The position numbers and the translations under genes were made by a program. 43,296 nucleotides of DNA from Spirochaetota bacterium. GTDB lineage: Bacteria; Spirochaetota; Brachyspiria; Brachyspirales; JACRPF01. Under the pieces are notes generated by a model. That model was not told the DNA's origin, searched no databases, and worked only from the letters and a program-made list of their open reading frames with translations. The DNA is taken from assembly GCA_016214035.1 (NCBI GenBank), contig JACRPF010000014.1:356244-399539 (forward strand). Direction: 5' to 3'. Shown piece after piece: positions 17,351 to 27,900 of the stretch (the stretch's first letter is position 1; the number at the start of each line of letters is the position of its first letter).

Positions 17351-19279
17351 CTAAAAAGGAAGCTTTTTCCCTTTCAGGAGGTCCTGCGCCTTGGATTTTG
17401 CGGCTTCTTCCGCCTTGCGTTTCTCAGCGTCCATCTTACTTTTTGCCTGATCCTCATATGCCTTAAGCTGACGCTCAATCTCGCGTTTTTTCTCATCAAG
17501 CCGGTTCTTTTCTGCATTTACCCGGCTCTCCTGTTCAGAAAATCCGGCGACGACACCTTTTTTCTGACCAGCGATTACGCCGAGAACCCGGTCTTTTTCC
17601 GGTGCAACGGCTTTTGCGAACGATGTTTCCAGATACTTCGTAAGCTCCGCCACCTTCTCACCGAATAATTTCTTCAGCCGCGCCGCAAGGATTTCATCAA
17701 GATTCGACTTGAGTTCGGTCTCCGTACGTCCGCCGATGGTCTTCTGTTTCACCGTCAGCGTCAGCGTATCGATGGACTTCATGACGCTTTTCACAATACG
17801 CGAGAATTCGTCGGACGGTTCAGCGCCGTATTCAAACGCGATGTTCTTTATGCGCATGTCCATAGTCGCCGCGTAGCCGTTGGTCGCCATGAGGAGCGAC
17901 ACGGTCGCATCGGCCACGGCGCTTTTCAGCATCCGGGGCAGACCGCCGCTGCCGTCACCGAACGCCATATCCCGTATAGGCATCCGTTCAACCGCAATGC
18001 GGTAGGTGTCAACCGACATGCTGTTTCGTCTGTCGATGACGGCATCCACCGTCCCTCCCGCGCTGCCGTATGCCGGAACGATGACCGAGAAATGCGCTTT
18101 CGTGGGCCGGCCGATGACGTCCTGATCGGAAACGATATCGTTCACCTCGCCGACGATCATCGGGGATGTAATCACCTCATCAGTCTTCCGTTTCTGATTG
18201 ACGGTGACACGTACGTTGCCGATATGAAAATCGGGATAAAGCCCGCCCGGCATCACCGGATACCGTACATCATATCCGCGGGTGCCGAACGCCGGCGGCA
18301 CATATTTCGCGGTAAGGAATTCCTTCGTTCCTTTCGGCGTTTTTTTATTGATGAAATCGAACCAATAGAGTCCTGAATTTACCCTGCTCATCACACTGTC
18401 GCCGAGCACCATGGCCGCGACATTATTGACCGATACCGCTTCGAGGTTGAGTTTTTTCGCAAGCGCCGCATATTCGTCTTTTGCAGCGGCTTCCACGTTC
18501 TTTGCCAGTGCGTCTATCGCTGCAACATCGCGCTCAAGCGCCTGTTTTTTCTGCGTCACTTCACTCACGATAGTATCTACGCTTTTCTTCGCATCCATTA
18601 TCGCCGCAATCTTAACTCGTGCATCCTCCTGCGCCTTCATCGGGCTTGAGGTGTCTATCTTCGTATCGAGATTCTTCACTTTCTCGACGGCGCGCAGCGC
18701 CTGTTTGTCATAATCCATTGCGGCTACGGCTGCCGTCCATTGTTTCACTATTTCCGTTCCGCGCTTTTCAAGTTCTTTGGCTGCAGCTATCGTCTTCAGA
18801 TCTCCTTTGAGATATGTATCAATCTCAAGTTTTTTCTTAGCGGCCTCCGCAGCGCTGTCCACAATACCGGGACCCTTTGCGGCTGCAGCGTTCTTTTTTT
18901 CCGGCGTTTCTTTTTTCACCGTCCGCGCAACCCGGCCGTCGTAGCGGCGCTTCGTATTCATGCGAATATCTTCCACGGCTACTTTGTTGATGACCGTTTT
19001 CGACTGCACTAACGCACCCGCGTCCATCATGAAACGGACGCGGCCGACTTCCATGATATTGTATCCGGTGTTGTTCACATCGGTTATCTCAAGCTTTTTA
19101 ACACCGAACGTGAGCGTATGCACGCTCGATTCAACAGACTCCACATTTACACGCGCCCCTACAAGCGCAGTGCCGCCGTTCTCGATTATTATTTTCAGCA
19201 GCCACGGCGAGAGCAGTATTTCAAGCGATATCGTTCCGACAGAGCCGATGACAAGGATGATGAGGTTTATCCAGTTCAT
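17351..19279 (-). CDS. TIGR03545 family protein (membrane-anchored, AsmA-like start, coiled coil)
   Basis: A 642-residue protein with one N-terminal membrane helix (about 5-25). It continues into an AsmA/DUF748-like segment (VNVESVESSVHTLTFGVKKL), a long charged helical region (about 115-285), a beta-rich middle, and a coiled-coil tail with many Lys, Glu and Ala. This is the layout of TIGR03545, a family of unknown function known alongside TIGR03546. The AsmA-like start hints at a periplasmic role in lipid or envelope traffic, which is an inference. The ATG overlaps the upstream TIGR03546 stop by four bases. Confidence 0.82.
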   Translation of the reverse strand: MNWINLIILVIGSVGTISLEILLSPWLLKIIIENGGTALVGARVNVESVESSVHTLTFGVKKLEITDVNNTGYNIMEVGRVRFMMDAGALVQSKTVINKVAVEDIRMNTKRRYDGRVARTVKKETPEKKNAAAAKGPGIVDSAAEAAKKKLEIDTYLKGDLKTIAAAKELEKRGTEIVKQWTAAVAAMDYDKQALRAVEKVKNLDTKIDTSSPMKAQEDARVKIAAIMDAKKSVDTIVSEVTQKKQALERDVAAIDALAKNVEAAAKDEYAALAKKLNLEAVSVNNVAAMVLGDSVMSRVNSGLYWFDFINKKTPKGTKEFLTAKYVPPAFGTRGYDVRYPVMPGGLYPDFHIGNVRVTVNQKRKTDEVITSPMIVGEVNDIVSDQDVIGRPTKAHFSVIVPAYGSAGGTVDAVIDRRNSMSVDTYRIAVERMPIRDMAFGDGSGGLPRMLKSAVADATVSLLMATNGYAATMDMRIKNIAFEYGAEPSDEFSRIVKSVMKSIDTLTLTVKQKTIGGRTETELKSNLDEILAARLKKLFGEKVAELTKYLETSFAKAVAPEKDRVLGVIAGQKKGVVAGFSEQESRVNAEKNRLDEKKREIERQLKAYEDQAKSKMDAEKRKAEEAAKSKAQDLLKGKKLPF

Positions 19280-19803
19280 TGTATCGCTCCTGCCGCGCCC
19301 TGCGCTTTCATTTTTTTCTTTTCTTCCTTCTCGAGATCCTTTTTGCTTTTTTTCAAAAACGGGATCTTCTCTTTCAGATTATCCTTGTAGAACGCATATG
19401 CCCATTTCCCGAACAGAAATGAGGGGAAGAACAGTACGATGCCGACGACAAGCCCGCCCATGACGGCGGTATTATAGAATTTGGTAAGCGGGATGAACGG
19501 CGTGCTTCTCAGCTGCGCCCACAGTGGACGCAACGCCGGTATCCCTTCAAGAACGAACGCGCCGGCTTGTACAACCAGCGGCTCTGCACATACGGCGATA
19601 ATCTTGAACAGAAAGAGACTTAAAAAACCTGACGCTTTGTTCACTTTTATGACGAAAAATATCATAAAAATGATCACCCACAGCAATGTCATCGGCTGAA
19701 ATGCCATGACAAGACCGAACGCCACACCAAGACCGACCTGTGTGGGATTCTGGTCTTTCTTGAGCAGATCGAGAATAGTGGTGAATATCTTCAGAAAAAA
19801 CAT
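19276..19803 (-). CDS. TIGR03546 family membrane protein
   Basis: A 175-residue membrane protein with about three hydrophobic segments (around residues 25-55, 60-85 and 110-140). It begins with a short helix that includes LDLLKKDQNPTQVGLGVAFG and ends in a Lys/Glu-rich tail. This resembles the DUF2062-like TIGR03546 family. Function is unknown, but the constant pairing with TIGR03545 suggests a shared complex. A ribosome site GGCGGAGGACG precedes the start. Confidence 0.82.
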   Translation of the reverse strand: MFFLKIFTTILDLLKKDQNPTQVGLGVAFGLVMAFQPMTLLWVIIFMIFFVIKVNKASGFLSLFLFKIIAVCAEPLVVQAGAFVLEGIPALRPLWAQLRSTPFIPLTKFYNTAVMGGLVVGIVLFFPSFLFGKWAYAFYKDNLKEKIPFLKKSKKDLEKEEKKKMKAQGAAGAIQ

Positions 19804-19843
19804 TGCGTCCTCCGCCCGTTAATCGTTCCTCGTTGACGTTTAT

Positions 19844-19872
19844 AGTATAACGGAGTTTATTCTGAATCGCAA
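19844..19872 (-). promoter_or_regulatory. Promoter of the TIGR03546-TIGR03545 operon
   Basis: On the minus strand, TTGCGA (19867-19872) is followed after 17 bases by TATACT (19844-19849), about 40 bases before the start codon. Confidence 0.6.
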
Positions 19873-19883
19873 GCGCTGCTCAT

Positions 19884-22800
19884 TTACTCCAGAATTATCA
19901 CCGCCGCATTATCGAGCAGGAAATTAGCTCCCATTGCCCCGGCAAGTGCGATCCAGTCATCGGTATCGCATCGGCGTACACCGATATTGAACTGCAGCCG
20001 CATGTTCGGCGTATATGCTATCCCCATGCCGTCTATCGGAATAGCCCACTCGGCGATCCAGAACGTATCATCAATAGTTGCGCTGTATCGGGATGCCTTG
20101 CCAAGCGCTTTTGTTTCCTTTTCGAATTCTTCTTCAGGATTGCCGGCGCCCTGTGATTGACCTCCGGTGAAGCCCTGGAGCACAAACGTTGGCGACCGTC
20201 TGCCGACAGCGAGATTATTTTCATCGCGCAGACATACTTCCATGCCGTCGCTCTGACCCCAGGTAGCACCGGTTTTCATCTTAGCTTTATCCGCAAGCGG
20301 AATGCGCACGGCAACATAGATGTTCTTTCCGTCATGCGATATCTTTGCCGACACCGGCTCGCCTTTTATCGCTTCACGCGTGGGTGTTTCCTTCATTTTG
20401 AGCGTAGCCCCCGTCCACTCACCCGGCGACAGTTTGCCGTCGATTACCGGCGCGCTTGCAACTTTCTTTACACCGATAGGCGCCATTGGATTGGGATTTA
20501 TCTTTATCTTGCCGACGGTCTCGCGCCAGTCACGCAGTGTCGCTGGAGTCGTGGCAACCGGCCATGTGGCCCGATACTCATCCTGATAGAGACCAATCGC
20601 TTCAACAGGTATCGGCTTGAACCCCACAGACGCGAACAGCGGCGCATCCGGTTTCAGGCGGAAGTCACCCTGTGCGGCATTCACAAATCCCGGATCGCTG
20701 TTGGTGAAAACACCATTCTCCATCATATCAATATTCGCGCGATTGCCGGTCACCACACGCCCGCATTGATAGAACACATTGCGCCAGACATTGTTGATGC
20801 CGGGCTCGTCCATCATCCATTTGATGGCAGGATATCGTGAAAGATACAGATCATCGTTATAGAAATCAGCAGGTTTCTTCCCCTCGCGAATCAATTTCCA
20901 GACGGCATTGCCTGAATTCCATCCGCCGCTCACGCCCTGTTTACAGTCGGCAAAGATATTATTATCCATGATGTTGTCACGCCCGCTGTTCATCTGTACG
21001 CCGCCGAAATTTCCGTTGGCGCTTCGATAAAATATATTGCCGTACACAAGCATGCCGCTGATGGCGTCGTCAAAACGTATCGCCGCCTGCCCATGCATTG
21101 CGGCTTCCTTGCCTGTCTTGCCGTTGTTGTAAAAATGGTTGTATCTGAAAACAACGCCGCGGAACGTCGGATTACGGAAGAGTTCCATCGCGCCCTGGTC
21201 GTCGGACTCCTGCACCGCGCTGTGCACCTGATTATATTCCATAATATGGTCATTGCCTTCGATGCGCATCACGCTCGACGGGCAGTCATACATGAGATTA
21301 TGCGCCACACGGTTGCCCACGCCCTCAAGCTGCACCGCCGGCGTATATGTGCGGTCGATGCGTCCGAAAAAGTATATCTGGCAGTTCTCCACAAAGTGTT
21401 TCCCCGGCGTCAACGATTTTCTGTCTCCGCCGATGACCTCGGTTGCGCGGCGTCCAATCGTATGAATATCGCAGCCGAGTATACCGCTTTCCTTTCCGCC
21501 GAGAATTGTGATGCCGTTACCGGCGAAACGTTTGACCGTACTCGCTGCTACAAGGCAGCGCTCGCTGTCTTTTATGAGCATGCAGTTGAACCGCGCCAGA
21601 TCGAACGTTATCCCCTCAACACGGATGTTCTTCACATTTTCCATGGTGATCATCGGCACGGAGAGCATGCCTATCTCGACGGTTGCCTTCGCTATATCCG
21701 ACGGCGGATAGAAATAAAGCATGCCGGCTTCGCGATCGAGATACCATTCGCCCGGTGCATCAATCTCTTCCAGCAGATTGAACGCATAATAGATGATGCC
21801 CTGCTTGGTATCCATCCCGGTGCCGCCGTATTTATACGACTCGGCGCTGGTAAGCGTTTTCGCCGCCGTGTCGATTGCCGCTATCTTTATCGTCGCGTCA
21901 GCCCAGAGGTATTTGAAATAACCGAAGAGCCACAGGTCGTTCGCCTTGCTCCAGCGCGCATGCCGTTCGTCATCATATTCAATGACCGACGGAATACCCT
22001 TGTCCTTGTCACCGGGGACAACGAGTTTCTTTATCGGCACAAATCCTTCGTTGGGCCAGCGCGCAAGCGTCATCGGCTTTCCGTTACAGTACAGTTCAAG
22101 CGTGGGCGGCGACGGGGGCTGGCCGAATCCGCGGACTTTGTGTTCGCCGTAGTCGGTGATACCGAGCGCCTTGAGGTCGCACTGCATCACTTTACCCCGC
22201 GCTTCGGAGGGAAGCCGATCAAGGACAGCGCTGTCGCTGACGGGTTTAAATCCTGAAAGTCGCGCACCGCCGTAGAGCACCGCCGCCCCTTTTTTCTCGG
22301 CGCGGTATACCACCGGGGCTTTGTCGGATCCGCTGTCTTCTGCGGTAAGCGCAAGCGTATCCTTCACCGCATATGCTCCGGACTTGAGTATTACGCCTAT
22401 CGCGCCCGATACTCCTTTCGCCTTTATCGCCCGTACCGCATCACGCGCCTTTGCAAGCGTTGCGAACGGCTTCCGCTCCGATCCGTCATTTGCATCGTTC
22501 CCGTTCGGCGAAACGTAGACGCTTGCGGCAAACGATGGTATCGGCGGTATTCTGGTCCGTGACGCAGCGGCATCATGCGCCGGGAGTCCTTTTATCGTGC
22601 GGTCTATCTCTCTGATGCATTCATCCGCTTCAGACCGGTGCACATCGGGATATCCGGTATTCGCTTTTATCTTTTCGTATTCGGCTTTTGCCGAGGCATA
22701 ATTCTTCTCAGCCATATAACTCTGCGCACTGCGAAGCTGTGCATAACTCTGGAAATGCGCAGCGAGTTTCGGAATCGCCATGGCTTTTCCGCAGGCCTCA

Positions 22801-23648
22801 CGTACAGCTGCAAAACGTTTCTCCGCCCATGCGGCATTCGCAGCGGCAAAATATTCTTTCACCGTTTCTCTGGCGTCGATGGATGCCGCATCTGCATTCG
22901 CTGAAATGCCGAATGTTTCCTTCAACGCATTGAACTCTTTGCGTACGTCATCACGGGATAAAGCGCTGCGGAATATCTTTACTTCATCCGCCGCACCCCA
23001 GTAGTTATGCCAACCGGAACCGATGGAAAGATCGCCGCTCATGGAAAAGTCACCGGTGAACGCCGGCGGTAATGCCGCTTCGCCCTGCGGCTGGCCGTTG
23101 ATATAAATCACCACATTGCCTGCCGGCCTGTCGCACACCAGTGCTATATGCGACCAGTTGCTGAGTGCAAGTTTCACCGATGTGCCGCCGCCCGCTGAGA
23201 TATTCTTCCCGGCATCATTCTTGAAAACGAAGTAATAACCAACCGTGCCGACCCCGAATATATCGATAACGAGATATGCATCGGGATATTTGCCGTAAGC
23301 GAAAATACGCCGCTGATTCTGTTTGTCTTCGATTGCGAAATGCACCGGTTTCACCCACGTCATGAATGTCCACGACTTCGTGCCGAACCGTTTATCCTCA
23401 GGAATCACCGTGGAGACAACGGTACCCGATGTACCGTCGAACTGAGCCGCTTTGCCCGAGGGTGAATCAGTCCAGCCCGCTTTGTAATTTCCGTCAAGAC
23501 TGTTGCCGGAATTATCTTTTACCGCCGTGCCGCTGCCCTCATCAAATTTCCAATGCAGCAGCAGGTCGCTTTGTCCAAGAACAACGGATAGTGACATTAG
23601 CATACCGATAATCGGCAACAGACAAAGCCTTATAATACCATGTTTCAT
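19884..23648 (-). CDS. Secreted multidomain LamG / parallel beta-helix / CBM9-like protein
   Basis: A 1254-residue protein. Residues 1-26 form a signal peptide. A LamG/concanavalin-like domain follows (about 27-245, starting LLLHWKFDEGSGTAVKDNS), then a helical TPR-like stretch (about 255-345). A right-handed parallel beta-helix comes next (about 380-1010), opening with the typical VYVSPNGNDANDGSERKPF. At the C-terminus is a DOMON/CBM9-like domain (about 1060-1254, from APVIDGKLSPGEWTGA). The beta-helix resembles GH141-like and other polysaccharide-acting proteins; the bond cleaved cannot be named. The start at 23648 has GGAGGA five bases upstream. It is divergent from the GntR regulator, which probably controls it. 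Confidence 0.85.
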   Translation of the reverse strand: MKHGIIRLCLLPIIGMLMSLSVVLGQSDLLLHWKFDEGSGTAVKDNSGNSLDGNYKAGWTDSPSGKAAQFDGTSGTVVSTVIPEDKRFGTKSWTFMTWVKPVHFAIEDKQNQRRIFAYGKYPDAYLVIDIFGVGTVGYYFVFKNDAGKNISAGGGTSVKLALSNWSHIALVCDRPAGNVVIYINGQPQGEAALPPAFTGDFSMSGDLSIGSGWHNYWGAADEVKIFRSALSRDDVRKEFNALKETFGISANADAASIDARETVKEYFAAANAAWAEKRFAAVREACGKAMAIPKLAAHFQSYAQLRSAQSYMAEKNYASAKAEYEKIKANTGYPDVHRSEADECIREIDRTIKGLPAHDAAASRTRIPPIPSFAASVYVSPNGNDANDGSERKPFATLAKARDAVRAIKAKGVSGAIGVILKSGAYAVKDTLALTAEDSGSDKAPVVYRAEKKGAAVLYGGARLSGFKPVSDSAVLDRLPSEARGKVMQCDLKALGITDYGEHKVRGFGQPPSPPTLELYCNGKPMTLARWPNEGFVPIKKLVVPGDKDKGIPSVIEYDDERHARWSKANDLWLFGYFKYLWADATIKIAAIDTAAKTLTSAESYKYGGTGMDTKQGIIYYAFNLLEEIDAPGEWYLDREAGMLYFYPPSDIAKATVEIGMLSVPMITMENVKNIRVEGITFDLARFNCMLIKDSERCLVAASTVKRFAGNGITILGGKESGILGCDIHTIGRRATEVIGGDRKSLTPGKHFVENCQIYFFGRIDRTYTPAVQLEGVGNRVAHNLMYDCPSSVMRIEGNDHIMEYNQVHSAVQESDDQGAMELFRNPTFRGVVFRYNHFYNNGKTGKEAAMHGQAAIRFDDAISGMLVYGNIFYRSANGNFGGVQMNSGRDNIMDNNIFADCKQGVSGGWNSGNAVWKLIREGKKPADFYNDDLYLSRYPAIKWMMDEPGINNVWRNVFYQCGRVVTGNRANIDMMENGVFTNSDPGFVNAAQGDFRLKPDAPLFASVGFKPIPVEAIGLYQDEYRATWPVATTPATLRDWRETVGKIKINPNPMAPIGVKKVASAPVIDGKLSPGEWTGATLKMKETPTREAIKGEPVSAKISHDGKNIYVAVRIPLADKAKMKTGATWGQSDGMEVCLRDENNLAVGRRSPTFVLQGFTGGQSQGAGNPEEEFEKETKALGKASRYSATIDDTFWIAEWAIPIDGMGIAYTPNMRLQFNIGVRRCDTDDWIALAGAMGANFLLDNAAVIILE

Positions 23649-23687
23649 ACAGAATCCTCCGCCACGTATAGTGGTTGAATATACATA

Positions 23688-23716
23688 AGTGTACGCAATC
23701 CTTGATGGTTTGTAAA
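23688..23716 (-). promoter_or_regulatory. Promoter of the beta-helix gene
   Basis: On the minus strand, TTTACA (23711-23716) and TACACT (23688-23693) are separated by 17 bases. Downstream lies an inverted repeat GTATA-N9-TATAC near 23676-23684, a possible operator between promoter and gene. Confidence 0.55.
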
Positions 23717-23725
23717 TACCCGTGA

Positions 23726-23768
23726 TTGACAAACATATCTTATATTGACACATTAAAAAAAACTTGAC
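23726..23768 (+). repeat. Three TTGAC direct repeats with an exact 19-base period
   Basis: TTGAC occurs at 23726, 23745 and 23764, each 19 bases apart, between the divergent promoters. The third copy is also the -35 box of the regulator promoter, so a bound protein would affect transcription in both directions. Chance is not excluded. Confidence 0.4.
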
Positions 23769-23792
23769 GGTTCATAAATTTTGTATTATACT
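23764..23792 (+). promoter_or_regulatory. Promoter of the GntR-type regulator operon
   Basis: TTGACG (23764-23769) and TATACT (23787-23792) are separated by 17 bases, 18 bases before the regulator ATG, predicting a leader of only about 12 bases. Confidence 0.7.
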
Positions 23793-23810
23793 GTCATCTG
23801 GAATGCCAGC

Positions 23811-24938
23811 ATGCCAGATAAATTAAAGTTTGAAGAAGTTGAAGAACGCCTCCAAAGCGACATAAAACGCGGCGTTTTCGGGGACAAGCTGCCGTCAACC
23901 CGTCTGCTCGCCGAACGTTATAATGTCAGTAAGACATCGATAGACCGAGCAATTGCCGAACTGAGAGCATCAGGAGACATTGAAACGATATCTCGTGTCG
24001 GCAATATCATCAGAAAGAAACGATCGAAATACTCAATTGTCGGTCTGCTGTGGCCGCAGATGAACTCACCTTCAGCGCTGTTTCATGAAACTGTTGACGA
24101 GATCCACCGGACACTGCCGGAATCGTATACGCTGCTCACGCAGACATATACGGGAAGCGCCGAATCAGAACGGGCATGCCTTCAGAAATTACTCGACCAT
24201 AACCTGCAGGGATTATTCGCATTCCCCGTCATAGAGCATGACCGGCCGGTAAACCGCGACCTGTACGAAAAAATCATCCGCACCGGAGTAAAGACCGTTT
24301 TTCTCATGCGCGATGTACGTGAACTGCCGGCCGCATCGATATACTACGACAATGCGTCCCTCATCGAGGCTCATTTCACAAAGCTCGCGTCATACGGCGC
24401 GCAGGTTTTTGTTCATCTGTCGTTCGCCGATCACGAAGTTGAACGGATTCGGAAACGATACTTTCAGATGCGCTATGGAGATAGTCCGCTGCATTACTGG
24501 ATCGATCTGGCCGAGATACGCCGCGATAACTGGAAAATTGTTATCGATGAGATACGTGAAAGAATATCGGCATTGCATATCGCCGATGCACATCCGGGAA
24601 TGCGCATCGGTTTCTCCTGCGCAAATGACCTTTATGTCTATGCCGCATGGCGTGCGCTGACAGATAGTGGAATACAAAATTATAAACTGCTGTCGGACGG
24701 ATGGCTGCGCACCGAGCTCCTCGATTTCTTCGGCATCACACCGTCGGAAATCGATATGAGCGTCTTCAATTACCCGACGCTGTCGTTCCGCGCCGATGAC
24801 ATCGGCCGGCTCTCGCTTGAGCGCATGCGCTTTATGATTGACCATAATGAAACCATAATCGAATCCCTGCCGCTTGCCGTATACTTCATGGATGCCGATT
24901 CGCAGAAAATACCAGCCAGTAACAAAAGGAGTGAATGA
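23811..24938 (+). CDS. GntR family transcriptional regulator with LacI-like sugar-binding domain
   Basis: A 375-residue regulator with an N-terminal winged helix (about 1-70, with GDKLPSTRLLAERYNVSKTS). The C-terminal region of about 300 residues resembles a periplasmic-binding-protein effector domain, as in AraR-type regulators. Such proteins bind an operator and release it when a sugar binds. The ATG at 23811 starts the conserved MPDKLKFEEVEERLQ; an upstream in-frame ATG at 23781 would overlap the -10 box and is rejected. Its stop overlaps the start of the next gene (ATGATG), coupling it to the lyase-like gene. It is the likely local regulator of the degradation locus on both sides. Confidence 0.9.
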   Translation: MPDKLKFEEVEERLQSDIKRGVFGDKLPSTRLLAERYNVSKTSIDRAIAELRASGDIETISRVGNIIRKKRSKYSIVGLLWPQMNSPSALFHETVDEIHRTLPESYTLLTQTYTGSAESERACLQKLLDHNLQGLFAFPVIEHDRPVNRDLYEKIIRTGVKTVFLMRDVRELPAASIYYDNASLIEAHFTKLASYGAQVFVHLSFADHEVERIRKRYFQMRYGDSPLHYWIDLAEIRRDNWKIVIDEIRERISALHIADAHPGMRIGFSCANDLYVYAAWRALTDSGIQNYKLLSDGWLRTELLDFFGITPSEIDMSVFNYPTLSFRADDIGRLSLERMRFMIDHNETIIESLPLAVYFMDADSQKIPASNKRSE

Positions 24939-27900
24939 TGACAAGATTTCATCTCTTCCTCATTCTGCTGCATGCGTTGTTCGTAACAGCCGTGCCTGCC
25001 GTCATACGCTCCGATGATTTTGAATCGTACATGGAAGGCATTGCAGGCGCCAAACTCCCGTCATCCGGCGGCGGTGTCTTTCAGCAGGATGGGCGATGGT
25101 GGGCGATACCGACAGCTCCGCACGTCATGGCGATAGCAGTTACCACGGGAATCACCGGAAACACAACCAAGGCATTTCACTATCGCAAGACGGGAGAGTT
25201 GAAAGCCGGCGGCGTTCTTCAGATAATGGGAACCATGCCGCGTGTCAGAAAAAAGTATTGCTATGAGGCATCTATTCGAAACGGAGACGATACGTCATCA
25301 CCATTCCACGCTGTCACGTATGCAGGCATACGTTTTCAGAACAACGGCGCCGTCGTATGCATGTCGTCCGACGGCAGAACAGAACTGCAGATAATAAAAA
25401 ACGCATATCCAGTGGGTAAATGGTTTCGCTTCAAGGCGGAATTTGATATTCCGTCCGACAGCGCAATCGTCTCTATCAATGGTGAAACTCTGGGCACACT
25501 CGGAATGCCAAAAGGCACGCTGTCGAATTTCATCAACCCGCGATGGGATTTCGGCGGATATGGAACGAAGGACTGCGCATTCTGGCTCGACGATGTCCTG
25601 ATGACAGATGCTGATGACCCCGGTACACCAATCAGTAATGCCGCATCTATATTTTCTACACCTGCAAATATCACCAGCGAGGATGCCTTCGGCTTTGAAC
25701 GTGAAGGCGTCTGGGTATCCATCCCGCCCGATCTTATCTCACAAATGGAACGCTCGGGCAACACAGAATCAGATCTCGCCTGCGCCCGCGCTCAGAACTA
25801 CCGGGACATCGGTATCGTTTCAAACATACCGCTCCGTGAACTTGCCGGAGGTGTTCATATCACCCGTGAGTTTGTACGTCAGGGACAGTTGTCGGGAAAA
25901 TGGGGCAACCACTGCCGTTATCCTTCTATCATATGTTCCGCCGTGCCTTCGGACTGGAGCAGCCGCAACACATTTTCAATCTCCATCAATTCAGCGGTCG
26001 CAACCGGAGAAATCATTACACTCGGTATTCTCAGCGATAATCCGGCAACACCCTGGAAGGATTGGTTCTTTTTCCGATTCAGCGTTGACTGGACGGGAGA
26101 AAAACGTCTTGCCATACCATTCACCGCATTCTCCGCATATGAACAGCCGCTTGGCTGGTCGAACATCGGAGCGATTGCATTTTTCACCAAGGCATTCGGT
26201 TTTCAGCCGGACCCGAATACCGTACTCTGGCTCGATGACATAATACTTTCGTACGAAAAACCAGTATCAGCATCCGTCAAATCCAATGACACATTCATGT
26301 ATCGCCTGAAAAACTATGAAAAATCTGCAATACTTAACCATTCGTTCCCGGAATTACCGCCGGGGATTAATCCTGTAATATCGCAAAACAAAGCGATCAC
26401 CCACGGTTATTATTTTAATTATGAACGGGCGATGTACGGATATAATCCGCGCTTTCAACCCGGCTACGTAAGCATCGCTCCATCAGGAAAAGCATATGTT
26501 TGGGCCGGAGATAGAATTCAGTGGATTGACGGTAACGGACAATGGACATTCAGCGATCTCGCTCCGGTGATAGCCGCCTGGGGAAAATCCAGGGGCTGGA
26601 CCGGTATTCGTAACGGATGGGGTTCTCAGGGCTGTGACCCCATGATCCGGTTTGACAGCTCGGGCGATGTGTACGTTCTTGCCAATGTTACCATGATCGA
26701 TGAGAATGATAAAGAACTCAGCTGGACGAACCGCACCGCATTGCTGCTGCATACGCGTGACAACATGAGAACGTGGCAGGTGTACAAACTGCCGGGTGGT
26801 CGTCTGGCAAATTTTGAAAAACTCGACGGACACAATACCGATTGTCTGGCGCATCCGCCGGTAATATTGAACGGCGACATCTCCTACTTTCCCGGCACCG
26901 ATACCGGCGCATATCTTGTTTTACCGGAAAAAAATGCCGATGGAACATTGCATTTTGACGGCCCGTATAAATATGCTGAGAACGCCATCGTCGGCAACTT
27001 TCACTCGGGAGACGGTAATGTCGCGGTATCTGCGGGAGACAATATTTTCATCGCATGGGGCTGGTGTCCGGACTCCGGACGTTATCCGAACATCATCGCC
27101 GAGATAACCAACAGCGCCGGCGGAGGAACGGTTGGCCGTTGGGGCGGAGGACAATGGGTGTGGAACACGCTGCGTAACACATCACTCGGCGCCACATTAC
27201 CCCCGATACCGCCGGAGCATCCGTCGCTCTTACAGACGTCTATATCCTACAGCCATACCGTCACCACAAAATACTCGAGCAACGGCGTACCGACGTTTGT
27301 GAGTGTTTTCAACCGGCGTACACGGAGCTTTTCATCGCCGGTGTTCGTAGGCATGGGCGGACCTTCACTTGACGGACATAACTGGCCGGCGATAACATTG
27401 GACTCGAAAGGATATCTGCATGTAGTCATCAACGGGCATCATGATCCGGTGATGTATACCAGAAGCATCCGGCCGTATGACGCATCTGCATGGACACCGG
27501 CATCCTATGTTTTCCCGGAAACCGCACGCCTTTCATACGCTACACTCACCTGTGATAATCACGACAACCTTTACACGGTGCACCGCAGCACCTCCGACAA
27601 GACGTATAACAACCGTCTCGGGCTGTACCGGAAACGGTCCGGGGCTGATTGGGAACCGGAGCGTCTGCTGGTGTTCCCGTTCAAATATATGTATATGGTC
27701 TGGTATCAGCGCATGAGCTATGACCGTGTGCGCGACCGTCTTTTTCTTACCTATTACAGCCGCGGCGGCCAGCAGCAGCTCAGTCAGGATATGTATGAAT
27801 TCCTCGTCTTCCAACACCCCGACCAGGAGCGTCTGCTCGCGGTGAATCAGGGCAAGCCGTCCGCAGCCAATCACGGGCGTGTAATGCCGCTCCCCAAACC

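Noticed and set aside
21093-22256. Plus-strand frame of 387 residues inside the beta-helix gene
   Set aside because: It is antisense to a clear domain structure; its length is due to codon bias on the other strand.
23652-23753. N-terminal extension of the beta-helix protein
   Set aside because: The extra 35 residues lack a signal peptide and cover the promoter; the ATG at 23648 has a strong ribosome site and begins a good signal peptide.
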